DNA of 64,000 nt from the NCBI GenBank assembly GCA_019637995.1, contig JAHBUQ010000001.1, positions 248,001 to 312,000 on the forward strand. Reading direction: 5' to 3'. Positions 18,198 to 27,956 of the stretch are shown here, one piece after another. The DNA is from Ignavibacteriota bacterium. Its GTDB lineage: Bacteria > Bacteroidota > Ignavibacteria > Kapaibacteriales > UBA2268. How positions within the stretch are numbered: position 1 is the first letter of the stretch; the number at the start of each line of letters is the position of its first letter. Made by a program: the position numbers and the translations under genes. The notes beneath the pieces are model-generated. The model ran no database searches and had not been told where the DNA came from. It worked only from the letters and a program-made list of their open reading frames with translations.

Positions 18198-21100
18198 TTA
18201 ATTCTGAATTGAATCTTCGTTGATTGGAATTTTGGCTGTCACTTCTGTTCCTTTACCATCTTCACTTTCAATTAAAATCTCGCCTCCGCACAACTCTAAA
18301 TATTCTTTGCAAAGTATGAGACCAAGACCGGTTGAACTTTCATCATTAGTGCCATTCCGGGCTGTCTTTTCTCCAATTTTGAACAGATTTTTAAGTAATT
18401 TTTCGGGTATTCCTATACCGGAATCTTTTATCTTGACAGATAACAAATTCCTTTCAATATCAAGTTCATATTTCAACCATATTGTGCCATGATTTCTTGT
18501 AAACTTGATAGCGTTAGATATTAAATTCCTAAATACCGTATGAATAATATGATAATCAGCATAAACAGATAAATCCGAAGAAATTTCATTTATTATTTTT
18601 ATGCTTTTAAGCTTGATATTGCTTTGTTGTGAATTCAAAATGCTTTCCATCAAATATCCGAATTGAATATTATTTGGCTTATAATCAATTAACCCTCTTT
18701 GTACTCTTGACCAGTTTAACAAATTACCAAGTAAATCATAAATATTATTTGCAGAATCCCTTAATATAGTAACTAATTCTCTTATTTCATCTGTGCTCAT
18801 TGTATCAATATCATCAACAATAACTTTTGTTAGTCCCAAGAAACCATTAAATGGAGATAATAAATCATGAGCGATGATTGAAAAGAATTTATCTTTTTCA
18901 CAAATTACCTGAGATAGTTCTTGGCGTATTTCTTCCAATTCTTCGACAAGAATATTTTTTTGGTATAAATTAGATTCTATCAATTCATTTGTGATTCTTG
19001 ATTTTTCCAACAAATCTTCAATTTCTTCCTGATATTGTTTCCTTTCGGTGATATCGCTATGAGAACCGGCCATTCTGTATGGTTTCCCATTCGGACGTCT
19101 TAGCGCTTCTGCTTTTGCAAGAATCCATCTAACAGAGCCGCCTTTATGATTCATTCTAAATTCGATTTCATACTTATCAATTCGATTTTCAAGGAAATCA
19201 ATAATTTTATCTTTAACTCTTTCAATATCCTGAAAATGTATATAAGCATAAAAAGTATCAATAGCGTTTTGTAATTCAGAATCTTTAAAACCAATAATTT
19301 CCTTCCACTTTGGTGATAAATACAATTTATTATTTTCAATATCCCAATCCCAAATGCCGTCATTGGTGCCTTTAATTGCAAGTTCGTATTGCTCTTTCAC
19401 ACGTAATAGCTCCAAATCCGCATTTTTTCTATCTGTAATATCATAATTATAGCCATGCCATATTACGCTTCCATCATCAAGCTTTTCAGGCTTTGCAACC
19501 CCATGAATCCATCTTTCACCCCTTTGAGGAAGAATAACTCTAAAATCTGCTTCCCATAAATCTAAACTTGCGAAAGATTTAAGAATTGAATTTTTAACAT
19601 TTAAAATATCATCAGGATGTATTCTTTCATATACTTTAGAAGCATCCTCTTTCACTTCATCCGGCGAAACTTCATAGATATTCCAAATATTTTCAGATGC
19701 AAAAGGAATATAATTCCTTCCATCCGCGTGATATCGGAATTGATAAATAGCCCCGGGGAGTTGAGCTGAGAGTTTTCTTAGAAGCAAGTCACTTTCTAAT
19801 AATATTTTCTCAGCCATTTTTCTATCGGAAATATCCCGCCAGGTCGCAAAGAGAAATGTCTTATTCTGCCTTTCCAAAGTTGTAAGATATACTTCAACCC
19901 AGAATTCAGTACCGTCAAATCTTCTATGAACCCACTCAAAATTTTTACTGCCATTCTTATAAGTGAAATCAATATGCTCTTTTGCAAATTCTTCGGATGG
20001 TCGTCCATTTGGCTGATACTCAGGGGAAAATTCATCAGGCTTCATTCCAATTAGCTCATTTTTTTCAGCTAATAACAATTTGCAGGCGGCTTTATTACAA
20101 TCAATAACTACATTATCATCAAATACAAAATACGCATCTGATGAGCCATCAAACATAGCGCGATAATTTTCTTCGCTTTCTTTAAGCTCAATTTCTAATA
20201 ATTTCTTTTGAAGAACTATACCGGCTTGTTTAACAAAAGAATTTATATATGAATTATTTTCTAATGCTTTATTTTTTAACAAAAATAAATGAATAGCTGC
20301 AATAGTTGAATTATTCTTATTTATGCCAATAGTATAAATATCCTTAATACTGATAATTTTTTCAATTAAATCAATTGCTTTTTTAGGATAATCACCCGAT
20401 GAAAATTCATATAGACCTCCTTCAAAGTGATGTAAATCACCTTTTTTGAAAATATTTCTAAAATGTTCTTGAAGTTTATATTTTCTCCCTACAGGATGAA
20501 ATCCGCTTGCTTCGATTACTTTCATCAGTAGCTTATTTTCAAGCCCGCTTACAGATTCAAGTATTGTTGAATTGTCATTAATTGAAATACATAGTGAAAT
20601 AGTATCACCAATATATTCAGAAATATGATTTGTTATATATTGATAAACATCTTGAATTTCATTAATTTCAAGCATTTGAGATATACTGTCATTTAGTTTA
20701 GCACTATCTTCTGCACTTTTTCTTAGTTTCTCCTCCGAAATAATCCTTTCTGTAACATCTCTTGCAGCACCATATAAAGTATCACCATAAGGATGAGAAC
20801 GCCACTCAATGTAGCGGTAATCACCATTCTTGGTTTTGTAGCGATTGACAAACTTCAAAAGTTTATTTTGTGTATTTTCAAGCTCTGCCATTACTTTATA
20901 TGTTTTCTCTATATCGTCAGGATGAATAAAATCAAGAAATTTTGATTTGTTGAGTTCATCAGTAGTGTAACCTAAGGTTTCTTCCCATGCTTTATTTGTT
21001 TTTAAAAAATTGCCATTTGTATCAGCAATACATAGTAAATCTAAATTAATAGTAAAGAACCTTTCGAGTTCGTCCTTTTGTTTTTGCAGTTCTATTTCAG

Positions 21101-22205
21101 CAAGTTTCTCTTTAGTAATATCACGATGAGTACCAATCATAACTTTGGGTTTTCTGTCATCAGTCCATTCAGTAATTATGCCTCTGTCTTCAATCCATTT
21201 ATATGTACCGTCCTTACACCTTAGCCTGTGTACATTTTCATAAAATTTAGTTTTGTTATCAAGATATGATTTTATATCTGCATGAGTTTTATCTCTATCG
21301 TCAGGATGCACAAGCCTTTCCCATGATTCAAGATTTCCATCAATTTCATCATGACGATAACCAAGCATTGTTTTCCATTTGATAGAAAATTCTGTTTCAT
21401 TTGTTTCCAAATCCCAGACCCAAACTCCCTGGTCTGAACTTTCCAGTGCAAACTTCCATTTTATTTCATTTCGTTTTAACTCCTCAAGTAATTTATGTTC
21501 TGATGTAATATCTTCAATAATTGAAACTATGTACTTTTTACCCCCTGATTCGAAAACCTCAGCATCGAAAAGTCCATAAAAATCGCTACCATCTTTTTTC
21601 TTATAATAGATACGTTTTTTGTCTATTTTCTTATGTTGCATTTTATCATCAAATATTTCACGATTTTGTAATTCATAAGAATTTGTAAATATATCAGAAA
21701 CTTTCTTTCCTAAAACCTCTTCCTTTGTATAGCCAAATTTATCAACAAATGAATTATTCACATTGATATAAATATTAGTCAGAGCATCTGATATAGCCAT
21801 CGGAGAAGGATTGTTTTCAAATGCAACACGAAATCTTTCGTTTGCAACTGCAATTTCAGTCAAATCTTTACATATACTGAGAAGGTACTGTTTTTCATTA
21901 AAATTGATTTTATTTACTTTTGTACTCACGGGATAAAGTGTACCATCTTTGGCTTTCAATGGAATTGGGCAATCTTCCCGAATGCCTGACATTAAATCGT
22001 TGAAATTTTTCAATACTTCCAATTGTAAATCTTCTGGGTGTATATTTAGAATATTCATAGATTCTAATTGGTTCGCTGTGAAACCAAGCGTTTCAATAGC
22101 TTTTTGATTAGCCTTAACAATTTGTCCTTCGTTACTTATAACAAAGGCAAAATCATCTATTAAATTGAAGAAACTATCAAATAGTTCATTTTTTACATTT
22201 ATCAT
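18198..22205 (-). CDS. Multi-PAS hybrid-length sensor histidine kinase
   Basis: This 1335-residue kinase has no clear membrane helix and is probably cytoplasmic. I count about seven PAS domains: roughly 5-120, 125-240, 245-370, 375-495, 685-805, 815-940 and 945-1065. Several end with the PAC-type ITERK/ITDRK motif. A GAF-like block without that motif lies at about 500-680. A coiled coil leads to the kinase core, with H-box FFSIIAHDLLSPF near residue 1107 and N/G boxes SNAIKFTRNHG, DSGIGIP and STGLGL. No receiver or output domain is attached and no response regulator gene is adjacent. Such proteins integrate several redox, light or ligand cues. Its kinase core resembles that of the TPR kinase at the window start. 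Confidence 0.92.
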   Translation of the reverse strand: MINVKNELFDSFFNLIDDFAFVISNEGQIVKANQKAIETLGFTANQLESMNILNIHPEDLQLEVLKNFNDLMSGIREDCPIPLKAKDGTLYPVSTKVNKINFNEKQYLLSICKDLTEIAVANERFRVAFENNPSPMAISDALTNIYINVNNSFVDKFGYTKEEVLGKKVSDIFTNSYELQNREIFDDKMQHKKIDKKRIYYKKKDGSDFYGLFDAEVFESGGKKYIVSIIEDITSEHKLLEELKRNEIKWKFALESSDQGVWVWDLETNETEFSIKWKTMLGYRHDEIDGNLESWERLVHPDDRDKTHADIKSYLDNKTKFYENVHRLRCKDGTYKWIEDRGIITEWTDDRKPKVMIGTHRDITKEKLAEIELQKQKDELERFFTINLDLLCIADTNGNFLKTNKAWEETLGYTTDELNKSKFLDFIHPDDIEKTYKVMAELENTQNKLLKFVNRYKTKNGDYRYIEWRSHPYGDTLYGAARDVTERIISEEKLRKSAEDSAKLNDSISQMLEINEIQDVYQYITNHISEYIGDTISLCISINDNSTILESVSGLENKLLMKVIEASGFHPVGRKYKLQEHFRNIFKKGDLHHFEGGLYEFSSGDYPKKAIDLIEKIISIKDIYTIGINKNNSTIAAIHLFLLKNKALENNSYINSFVKQAGIVLQKKLLEIELKESEENYRAMFDGSSDAYFVFDDNVVIDCNKAACKLLLAEKNELIGMKPDEFSPEYQPNGRPSEEFAKEHIDFTYKNGSKNFEWVHRRFDGTEFWVEVYLTTLERQNKTFLFATWRDISDRKMAEKILLESDLLLRKLSAQLPGAIYQFRYHADGRNYIPFASENIWNIYEVSPDEVKEDASKVYERIHPDDILNVKNSILKSFASLDLWEADFRVILPQRGERWIHGVAKPEKLDDGSVIWHGYNYDITDRKNADLELLRVKEQYELAIKGTNDGIWDWDIENNKLYLSPKWKEIIGFKDSELQNAIDTFYAYIHFQDIERVKDKIIDFLENRIDKYEIEFRMNHKGGSVRWILAKAEALRRPNGKPYRMAGSHSDITERKQYQEEIEDLLEKSRITNELIESNLYQKNILVEELEEIRQELSQVICEKDKFFSIIAHDLLSPFNGFLGLTKVIVDDIDTMSTDEIRELVTILRDSANNIYDLLGNLLNWSRVQRGLIDYKPNNIQFGYLMESILNSQQSNIKLKSIKIINEISSDLSVYADYHIIHTVFRNLISNAIKFTRNHGTIWLKYELDIERNLLSVKIKDSGIGIPEKLLKNLFKIGEKTARNGTNDESSTGLGLILCKEYLELCGGEILIESEDGKGTEVTAKIPINEDSIQN

Positions 22206-22641
22206 AAATTGTATATTTAATACATAATTAATAAAGTACTAAAATATAAAAAAAAACTTAATAAATCAAATAATTTTAATAATATTATTGATTTTATATA
22301 CTTATTTTACTTATATTCAGATTTCATTTTTGTATGAATTTATAGTCAAACTTGATTGGCTTTACTCTACTTATTTAACATACAGTTGATAATGCCCGAT
22401 TGAATGTAATCTTCACTTCGTAAACAACAATATACTACATACTTTTTAATTATTCTAAAATCTCTTTATCTCTGTAAGTAATGAATAAAAATTTCTAAAT
22501 ATAATTGCTTGAGTACGACAAAAAATAAATACTTTTCACAATAATCTTGGAATAAAAAATTAATATTGTGCGGATATTGATAGAATTTATTTAAATTTGC
22601 ATTCTAAAATAATGCGAATGTTTAATTAATTTTTTGGAATT
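22206..22641. other. Long divergent intergenic region
   Basis: A 436-base AT-rich region between the divergent multi-PAS kinase and MFS transporter genes. I found no open frame of note and no RNA gene. Apart from the candidate MFS promoter near 22565-22599 I see nothing recognisable. Confidence 0.6.
22565..22599 (+). promoter_or_regulatory. Candidate promoter of the MFS transporter
   Basis: ATTG (22565-22568) and TAAATTTG (22592-22599) resemble the Bacteroidota promoter, but the 23-base spacer is longer than usual. The ATG is 42 bases downstream. Confidence 0.45.
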
Positions 22642-24033
22642 ATGACTAACACAATAACTTTATTAAAGGAATCGAAATCAGCAAGGTGGACTGCTCTTAT
22701 GTTGATTTCATTCACAATGCTTGCAGCTTACTTTTTTGTAGATATGCTTGCACCTCTTCAGCAGCTTCTCGAAGTCAATTATAAGTGGAATCCACAAGTT
22801 TACGGAACTTTTTCGGGTTCAGAATATTATTTGAATATGTTTGGTTTTCTCTTGGTATCCGGTATTATTCTCGATAAATTAGGAATCAGGTTTTCCGGAT
22901 TATTATCAACCTTGTTGATGCTTTTGGGTGGTGTAATCAAACTTTATGCACTTACAGATTATTTCAATTCTGGTGGTTTTGGTTTTACTTTTTTCGATTC
23001 TTTTATGGCTTGGATGCCTGCTTCAGCTAAGCTTGCTTCTGTTGGATACGCTATTTTTGGTATTGGAGTCGAGATGTGCGGTATAACCGTATCAAAGACA
23101 ATTGTAAAATGGTTCAAAGGCAAAGAGCTCGCACTTGCTATGGGTATGGAAATGGCTACTGCCAGAATGGGTGCATCAGCGGCATTTTTCTTCTCGTCAA
23201 TGATAGCAGGAAATGAACCAAGTAGAGTTGTAATAGTTGGTTGCGCTCTTTTGGTTATCGGTCTTCTTACATTTTTGACTTATGTCATTGGCTATGATAT
23301 GAGACTTGATAAGCAGACCAAAGCTGAAAATACAGGACAGCCTGCTGAAGAAGAATTTAAATTCAGCGATTTTGGTAAAATAGTTACAAATAAGGCTTTC
23401 TGGTATATTTCCCTTCTTTGCGTTTTATTTTATTCGGCAGTATTTCCATTCTTAAAATATGCTGTAAATATGATGCAGAACAAACTTGATGTTTCTGCAG
23501 AAATTGGTGGATGGGTTTCAGGACTTTTACCTGTAGGAACTATTTTATTAACACCAATTATCGGCAGTTTTATTGATAAAAAAGGTAAAGCTGCATCAAC
23601 AATGATGTTAGGAGCTTTGTTACTGATTACTTCTCACTTGATTTTTGCAATAGCACCTCCAAGTTTGACTCTTTATATTATCGCTATTATGATTTTAGGA
23701 GTTGCATTTTCACTTGTACCAGCTTCATTATGGCCCTCTGTGCCGAAAGTTGTAGAGGAAAGATATCTTGGCTCTGCTTATGCGGTAGTATTCCTGATAC
23801 AGAACTGGGGCTTAGGATTAATACCTGCTTTTATTGGTATCGTTCTAAATGCCGTTAATCCGGGAGTAGCTGATAGCCTTGCAAGCGGAGACATTAGTGC
23901 AAGATATGACTATACTATTCCAATGTTGGTGTTTGCATCTTTGGGAGTTTTTGCACTATTATTCGGTTACTTGCTAAAGATTGAGGACAAGAAAAAGGGT
24001 TATGGGCTTGAATTGCCAAATATTCAAAAGTAA
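22642..24033 (+). CDS. Major facilitator superfamily transporter
   Basis: A 463-residue inner-membrane protein with about twelve membrane helices in two halves, joined by a polar loop (about 230-248, DKQTKAENTGQPAEEE). The first half has a cytoplasmic-loop region near SGIILDKLGIRFSG and the second half SFIDKKGKAAS, positions equivalent to the conserved MFS loop 2-3 and 8-9 motifs. It would carry out secondary transport driven by an ion gradient. The substrate is not evident; related proteins in Bacteroidota are annotated only as MFS. It is monocistronic, with a promoter candidate upstream and a hairpin downstream. Confidence 0.88.
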   Translation: MTNTITLLKESKSARWTALMLISFTMLAAYFFVDMLAPLQQLLEVNYKWNPQVYGTFSGSEYYLNMFGFLLVSGIILDKLGIRFSGLLSTLLMLLGGVIKLYALTDYFNSGGFGFTFFDSFMAWMPASAKLASVGYAIFGIGVEMCGITVSKTIVKWFKGKELALAMGMEMATARMGASAAFFFSSMIAGNEPSRVVIVGCALLVIGLLTFLTYVIGYDMRLDKQTKAENTGQPAEEEFKFSDFGKIVTNKAFWYISLLCVLFYSAVFPFLKYAVNMMQNKLDVSAEIGGWVSGLLPVGTILLTPIIGSFIDKKGKAASTMMLGALLLITSHLIFAIAPPSLTLYIIAIMILGVAFSLVPASLWPSVPKVVEERYLGSAYAVVFLIQNWGLGLIPAFIGIVLNAVNPGVADSLASGDISARYDYTIPMLVFASLGVFALLFGYLLKIEDKKKGYGLELPNIQK

Positions 24034-24076
24034 TATTTAATTTTCTGTATTAAAACATTGACACAAAATTATAAAA

Positions 24077-24113
24077 AAATGTCGCACTTGGCTTTTGCTC
24101 AGGTGCGACATTT
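24077..24113. terminator. Terminator between MFS and T9SS cargo genes
   Basis: AAATGTCGCAC pairs with GTGCGACATTT (11 perfect pairs, extended by weaker pairs). On the minus strand the stem is followed by seven T, a good terminator for the T9SS cargo gene; on the plus strand the tail is weak but it may also stop the MFS transcript. Confidence 0.8.
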
Positions 24114-24145
24114 AATTAGTCAGATGAAAGTGTAATAAGAAATAT

Positions 24146-26947
24146 CTACTTTATCAAAATTATGTTAATTGATTTCATTACATTTGCTGAAATCAACATT
24201 ACTCTGTAGCTTCCACTCGGCATTTGAATTCCTTGGTCATTTCTGCCATCCCAAGTATAAGTCATGTTGTTTGCATCTACAAATCCTTTGTGTGACTTAA
24301 CTAATGAACCTGAATTATCAATAATTTGTAACTCGTAATCCTCATAATTTACAAGTGTAAATTCAAAAGTCAAATCATTACTTGCCGGATTAGGGAAAAC
24401 TCTGAATTCTTTGATAACATCGTCTGCATCTACCGAAGATGGGTCGTTTCCTATTCCAACTATTTCTACTTCAAGAGTTTTGTCAGTTCCGAAAAAGTTT
24501 AATGTCATAAAACAGTCAAAATTACCTTTTTCTTTCGGTGCAAATTCCACTTCAATATCTTTAGAACTTTTTGCATTAATTGTTGCAGGTAGTTCAGGCG
24601 ATAAAATTCTGAAAGCATTTTCTTCATTATTTTCACATCTGAAGTCAGTATCAATCCAGCTTATTTTATAATCACTCTGATTGAATATTCTAAATGCAAC
24701 TGAGTCAGCTTTTCCTACATCTACTATTCCTAAGTCCACTTTTGACCTGTTGGAAACCACATCCCAGAATGCACCTGCTCCTTTAATATCAATATCAGGA
24801 ACATCACCTATAGCATTTGAATATACTTTTAATTTGGCTTCTTTAAGTCCTGATGTGAATGGTGTAAATTTAATACTGATATCAACGGCTTCACCTGTAG
24901 CAACTTCAGTACTGTCTTCAAAAACCATTTCAAAGTAATTAACTGTATCGCTTGTAATAATTCTGATGCTGTCAATCAGCAGAATTTCATTCCCAATATT
25001 ATTAATAAAACCTGTGAAAAGTGAATCAGTGTGATTTTCTTCAAATACATCACCAAAATCAATCAACATAGATGCGAAATTAATTCTTGGACCGGGCTCC
25101 GGTTGGTTTACCGTTAGTTTCGCTTTTATTGTGGTCGAAGTCCCGCAATCATTTGTAATTACACAATCGTAATCACCGCCGTCATCAATAAGAGCTGATT
25201 CAATCACCAATGTAGTTTCAGTTTCACCTGCAATTACCTGATTATTCTTTCTCCAGCGATATGTTTTGGCATGTTCAGCACTTACACTTAACTCCACTCT
25301 GTCACCTTCCATTGCAACACGACTTTGCGGTTGCATAGTAATTGCCGGCAAAGGATTTACTGTCAACTGTACTTCACGGCTCTTGACTGGATCACCACAG
25401 TTATTTCTGACCATGCAATAATATGTTCCTGAGTTTGCGCTATTCACATTTTCAATTTTAAATTCAGAATTTGATGTTAAACTGATTTTCTTTTCATTAA
25501 AATACCAGTCATAAATATTATCCAGTCCTGATGCTTCGATAGAAAAAGTAACATCTGTTCTTTCGCAGGCAGTAACATTTGAAGGTTGTTTTGTAATTTG
25601 AGGAGGATTATTCAAAACAAGTTTAACAGTATTGCTCTTTTCTGTTCCACAGAAACCACTGATATTGCAATAATAATTTGCAACATCTGACTCTCTGACA
25701 TTATTGATTGTCAATGTGCCGGAAGTTGCATCCTGAATTGGTATTACACCTTTATACCATTGATATTTCAAAGCATGTGCATCAGCATCAATCTGAAAGA
25801 TTGCTACACCGCCCGGGCAGACATTCTGGTCACGAGGCTGAGTTTTGATAACAGTAGGTGTTCTTACTTGAATATCGGCTTCATCACTTATGATAGGGGA
25901 GAAGCACTCCGAGGATACAATTACTCCGTAGAATCCGGTGGAACCTGAATTAACATTGTTCAATACAAGTACTGAATCAGTAGCACCAACTATAGCGGCA
26001 CCATTTTTTCTCCATTGATATTTAAGTCCGGTACCTGTTGTATTGACATATAATATGTGATTATCACCGGGACACATTTCTTTTGAGTCAGGATGTTTGC
26101 TGATTGTAAACTGTCCAAATATACCAAAATCAGATGTCATTTCAGACTTCCTGTTTGGATTTGTTACATCAAGGAGGCGTATTCTAAATTTATCGCCCTG
26201 TTGAAAGTCTGCAGGAATGCTCCATGTATAACTGCCACCTACAGCTTTAAAGCTCTGATTTATAACATAATTCCAACTTGTGCCACCATCATTTGACAGT
26301 TCAATTCGAATATCCTCAATTCCGGCTGATTCCCAACGTATTATCAAATTGCTTCCGGCGCAATAGCCTTCGCCACCTTTTGGTTCATTTAGTTCAACTC
26401 CTCTGACAATTAATTCCTGAGGCTCCATCCAGTTCCATTGGTCACCGTTAGTTCCGCCGTCTCCATTGACAGCATTGCCAACTGCTCTAAGAAAATATTT
26501 ACCCGGCTTCATGGGTGCCTCCCATGTGAATTCAAAGTCTGCATTACCGTTATTCAGTGTTTTGGGAGTAGTATGGGTTAGCTCATTGATAAGCACTTGC
26601 AGTCCTGAACCAATCGGAGCGCCAACATCGCCAATATTAGTAGAGCCTGTAATTGAAGTCTTAACTGCAATATTTATACCGGCTGCAGTTATCTGAGAAT
26701 TTGAATTAGTAACTCTGATATTGAACGAATTGACAGTTCCGGGGTCAACAATTAAGCTCCCGGATGTTAGCGATAAGCTTGTTGCTGTGTTGGCTGAAGT
26801 CCCGTGACATCCTGAGCCGCCGCAACCACCGTCAAATGTAGAAGTGCGCATCACTCTTCCGGTGCTTGTAGCATATACTTCAATTGTGAAATAAATTATA
26901 AGTCCAATCACCAAAATAAAAGGAACTATTTTGTATGAATTTTTCAT
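24146..26947 (-). CDS. T9SS cargo protein with CX4CH motif and Ig-like domains
   Basis: A 933-residue exported protein with an N-terminal hydrophobic signal (8-25). Right after it comes Cys42-GGSG-Cys47-His48, a CX4CH motif as in Reeler-like or choice-of-anchor V domains, which could hold a c-type heme or a metal. A beta region to about 185 is followed by a Ser/Gly-rich binding-type domain, then about four Ig-like domains (280-610), each with the QYWRKN/DYDC-type Trp-Cys pattern. Next come two HYDIN/ASH-like domains (620-830, FGDVFEENHTD and LGIVDVGKADS). The last 85 residues are a type A T9SS sorting domain (VFPNPASNDLTFEF). It is likely exported to the cell surface as an adhesin or receptor. 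Confidence 0.85.
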   Translation of the reverse strand: MKNSYKIVPFILVIGLIIYFTIEVYATSTGRVMRTSTFDGGCGGSGCHGTSANTATSLSLTSGSLIVDPGTVNSFNIRVTNSNSQITAAGINIAVKTSITGSTNIGDVGAPIGSGLQVLINELTHTTPKTLNNGNADFEFTWEAPMKPGKYFLRAVGNAVNGDGGTNGDQWNWMEPQELIVRGVELNEPKGGEGYCAGSNLIIRWESAGIEDIRIELSNDGGTSWNYVINQSFKAVGGSYTWSIPADFQQGDKFRIRLLDVTNPNRKSEMTSDFGIFGQFTISKHPDSKEMCPGDNHILYVNTTGTGLKYQWRKNGAAIVGATDSVLVLNNVNSGSTGFYGVIVSSECFSPIISDEADIQVRTPTVIKTQPRDQNVCPGGVAIFQIDADAHALKYQWYKGVIPIQDATSGTLTINNVRESDVANYYCNISGFCGTEKSNTVKLVLNNPPQITKQPSNVTACERTDVTFSIEASGLDNIYDWYFNEKKISLTSNSEFKIENVNSANSGTYYCMVRNNCGDPVKSREVQLTVNPLPAITMQPQSRVAMEGDRVELSVSAEHAKTYRWRKNNQVIAGETETTLVIESALIDDGGDYDCVITNDCGTSTTIKAKLTVNQPEPGPRINFASMLIDFGDVFEENHTDSLFTGFINNIGNEILLIDSIRIITSDTVNYFEMVFEDSTEVATGEAVDISIKFTPFTSGLKEAKLKVYSNAIGDVPDIDIKGAGAFWDVVSNRSKVDLGIVDVGKADSVAFRIFNQSDYKISWIDTDFRCENNEENAFRILSPELPATINAKSSKDIEVEFAPKEKGNFDCFMTLNFFGTDKTLEVEIVGIGNDPSSVDADDVIKEFRVFPNPASNDLTFEFTLVNYEDYELQIIDNSGSLVKSHKGFVDANNMTYTWDGRNDQGIQMPSGSYRVMLISANVMKSINIILIK

Positions 26948-27131
26948 ATTACAAATATTGATTTAAGTTTAACAACATATTTTCAAAATAATTACAAACT
27001 AACATTATACAAATACATATAACAAATTAGCAATCGAATAAGTTACAAAATTAATACTTTTTATTGAAAAAAAGTAGATTTAGTTAAGATTTTAAATTAT
27101 AAAAGTCTAATTTGAAAATAAATCTAAACAA

Positions 27132-27165
27132 AAACCCATTCACCCTATTTAAGATGAATGGGTTT
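27132..27165 (-). terminator. Terminator after the ASH-domain lipoprotein gene
   Basis: AAACCCATTCA and TGAATGGGTTT form an 11-pair stem with a 12-base loop. On the minus strand the stem runs into five T, shortly after the stop at 27191. Confidence 0.8.
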
Positions 27166-27190
27166 GCCTCCTACCCAAGTGGAATTTAAA

Positions 27191-27955
27191 TTAATAAATT
27201 CCTTCACCCTCCAACTCAATTATCTCATCAGTATAATGCTCTCCTGAATCAGCATAAATTACTTTGATACGAATTTTTGCCTTAAATACTTTTACTTCAT
27301 TAGGATTAAAAGTTATAAATATATTCTTAGAAACAGAATGAGGCTCAATTTCAGCAGGAACTGAAAAGACCGGCTCATTGATCATAACACCATCGGAGTC
27401 AATAAGTTCAAATTCGGTTATTGTTGCTTTAGAATCAGATGAATTTATTAATTGAAAAACTTTCAGATCATAGTTGCCGATTGAAGTAACGTCGAATCTG
27501 ACATCTTCAGCCCATACCGAAGCAACTTTTGCCCATACTTTTGTCTGTGGATTACGGTAAGTGCCCCAATCCAGTAAATTGTCATAATTACCCGGTAAAT
27601 CGGATTCGAACTTAATTCCAAAGCTGTGGGAATCACCAATGGAATTCTTAGGTGTCAGAAATACATTTTGAGCATTTGAAAATGAATAATTCTCACTAAA
27701 CTTTGTTCCTTTTACTTCATTAATATTTACAATCTGATTAGAAATATTTCTTATTAAAACATTCCTAATGATAGATTTTCCCGGGTGAAGCAATCCGAAA
27801 TCAATTTCAACAGGTTCAACTTCAAATAAAGCCGGCAAGTTGTTCGGGTCATGAATAACAGTAATTGATTTAGTGGCGTCAAGAGCTGATGGGTCTTGAC
27901 ACGAAACAAATAATACCAGTATCAGAATTGTCAATATTAATGGAAAAATTTTCAT
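27191..27955 (-). CDS. Lipoprotein with an ASH/HYDIN-like beta domain
   Basis: I start this gene at the ATG at 27955 because it opens directly into a lipoprotein signal with lipobox FVSC (Cys19); the frame upstream is the overlap with the preceding gene. The 254-residue product has an Ig-like domain of the ASH/choice-of-anchor D kind (VEPVEIDFGLLHPGKSIIRNV near 60-80) and a second beta domain to the end. It follows the anti-sigma-fusion gene by one base and is the third gene of an ECF sigma operon. It could be an envelope component sensed by that system. Function is unknown. Confidence 0.75.
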   Translation of the reverse strand: MKIFPLILTILILVLFVSCQDPSALDATKSITVIHDPNNLPALFEVEPVEIDFGLLHPGKSIIRNVLIRNISNQIVNINEVKGTKFSENYSFSNAQNVFLTPKNSIGDSHSFGIKFESDLPGNYDNLLDWGTYRNPQTKVWAKVASVWAEDVRFDVTSIGNYDLKVFQLINSSDSKATITEFELIDSDGVMINEPVFSVPAEIEPHSVSKNIFITFNPNEVKVFKAKIRIKVIYADSGEHYTDEIIELEGEGIY

Positions 27956-27956
27956 C

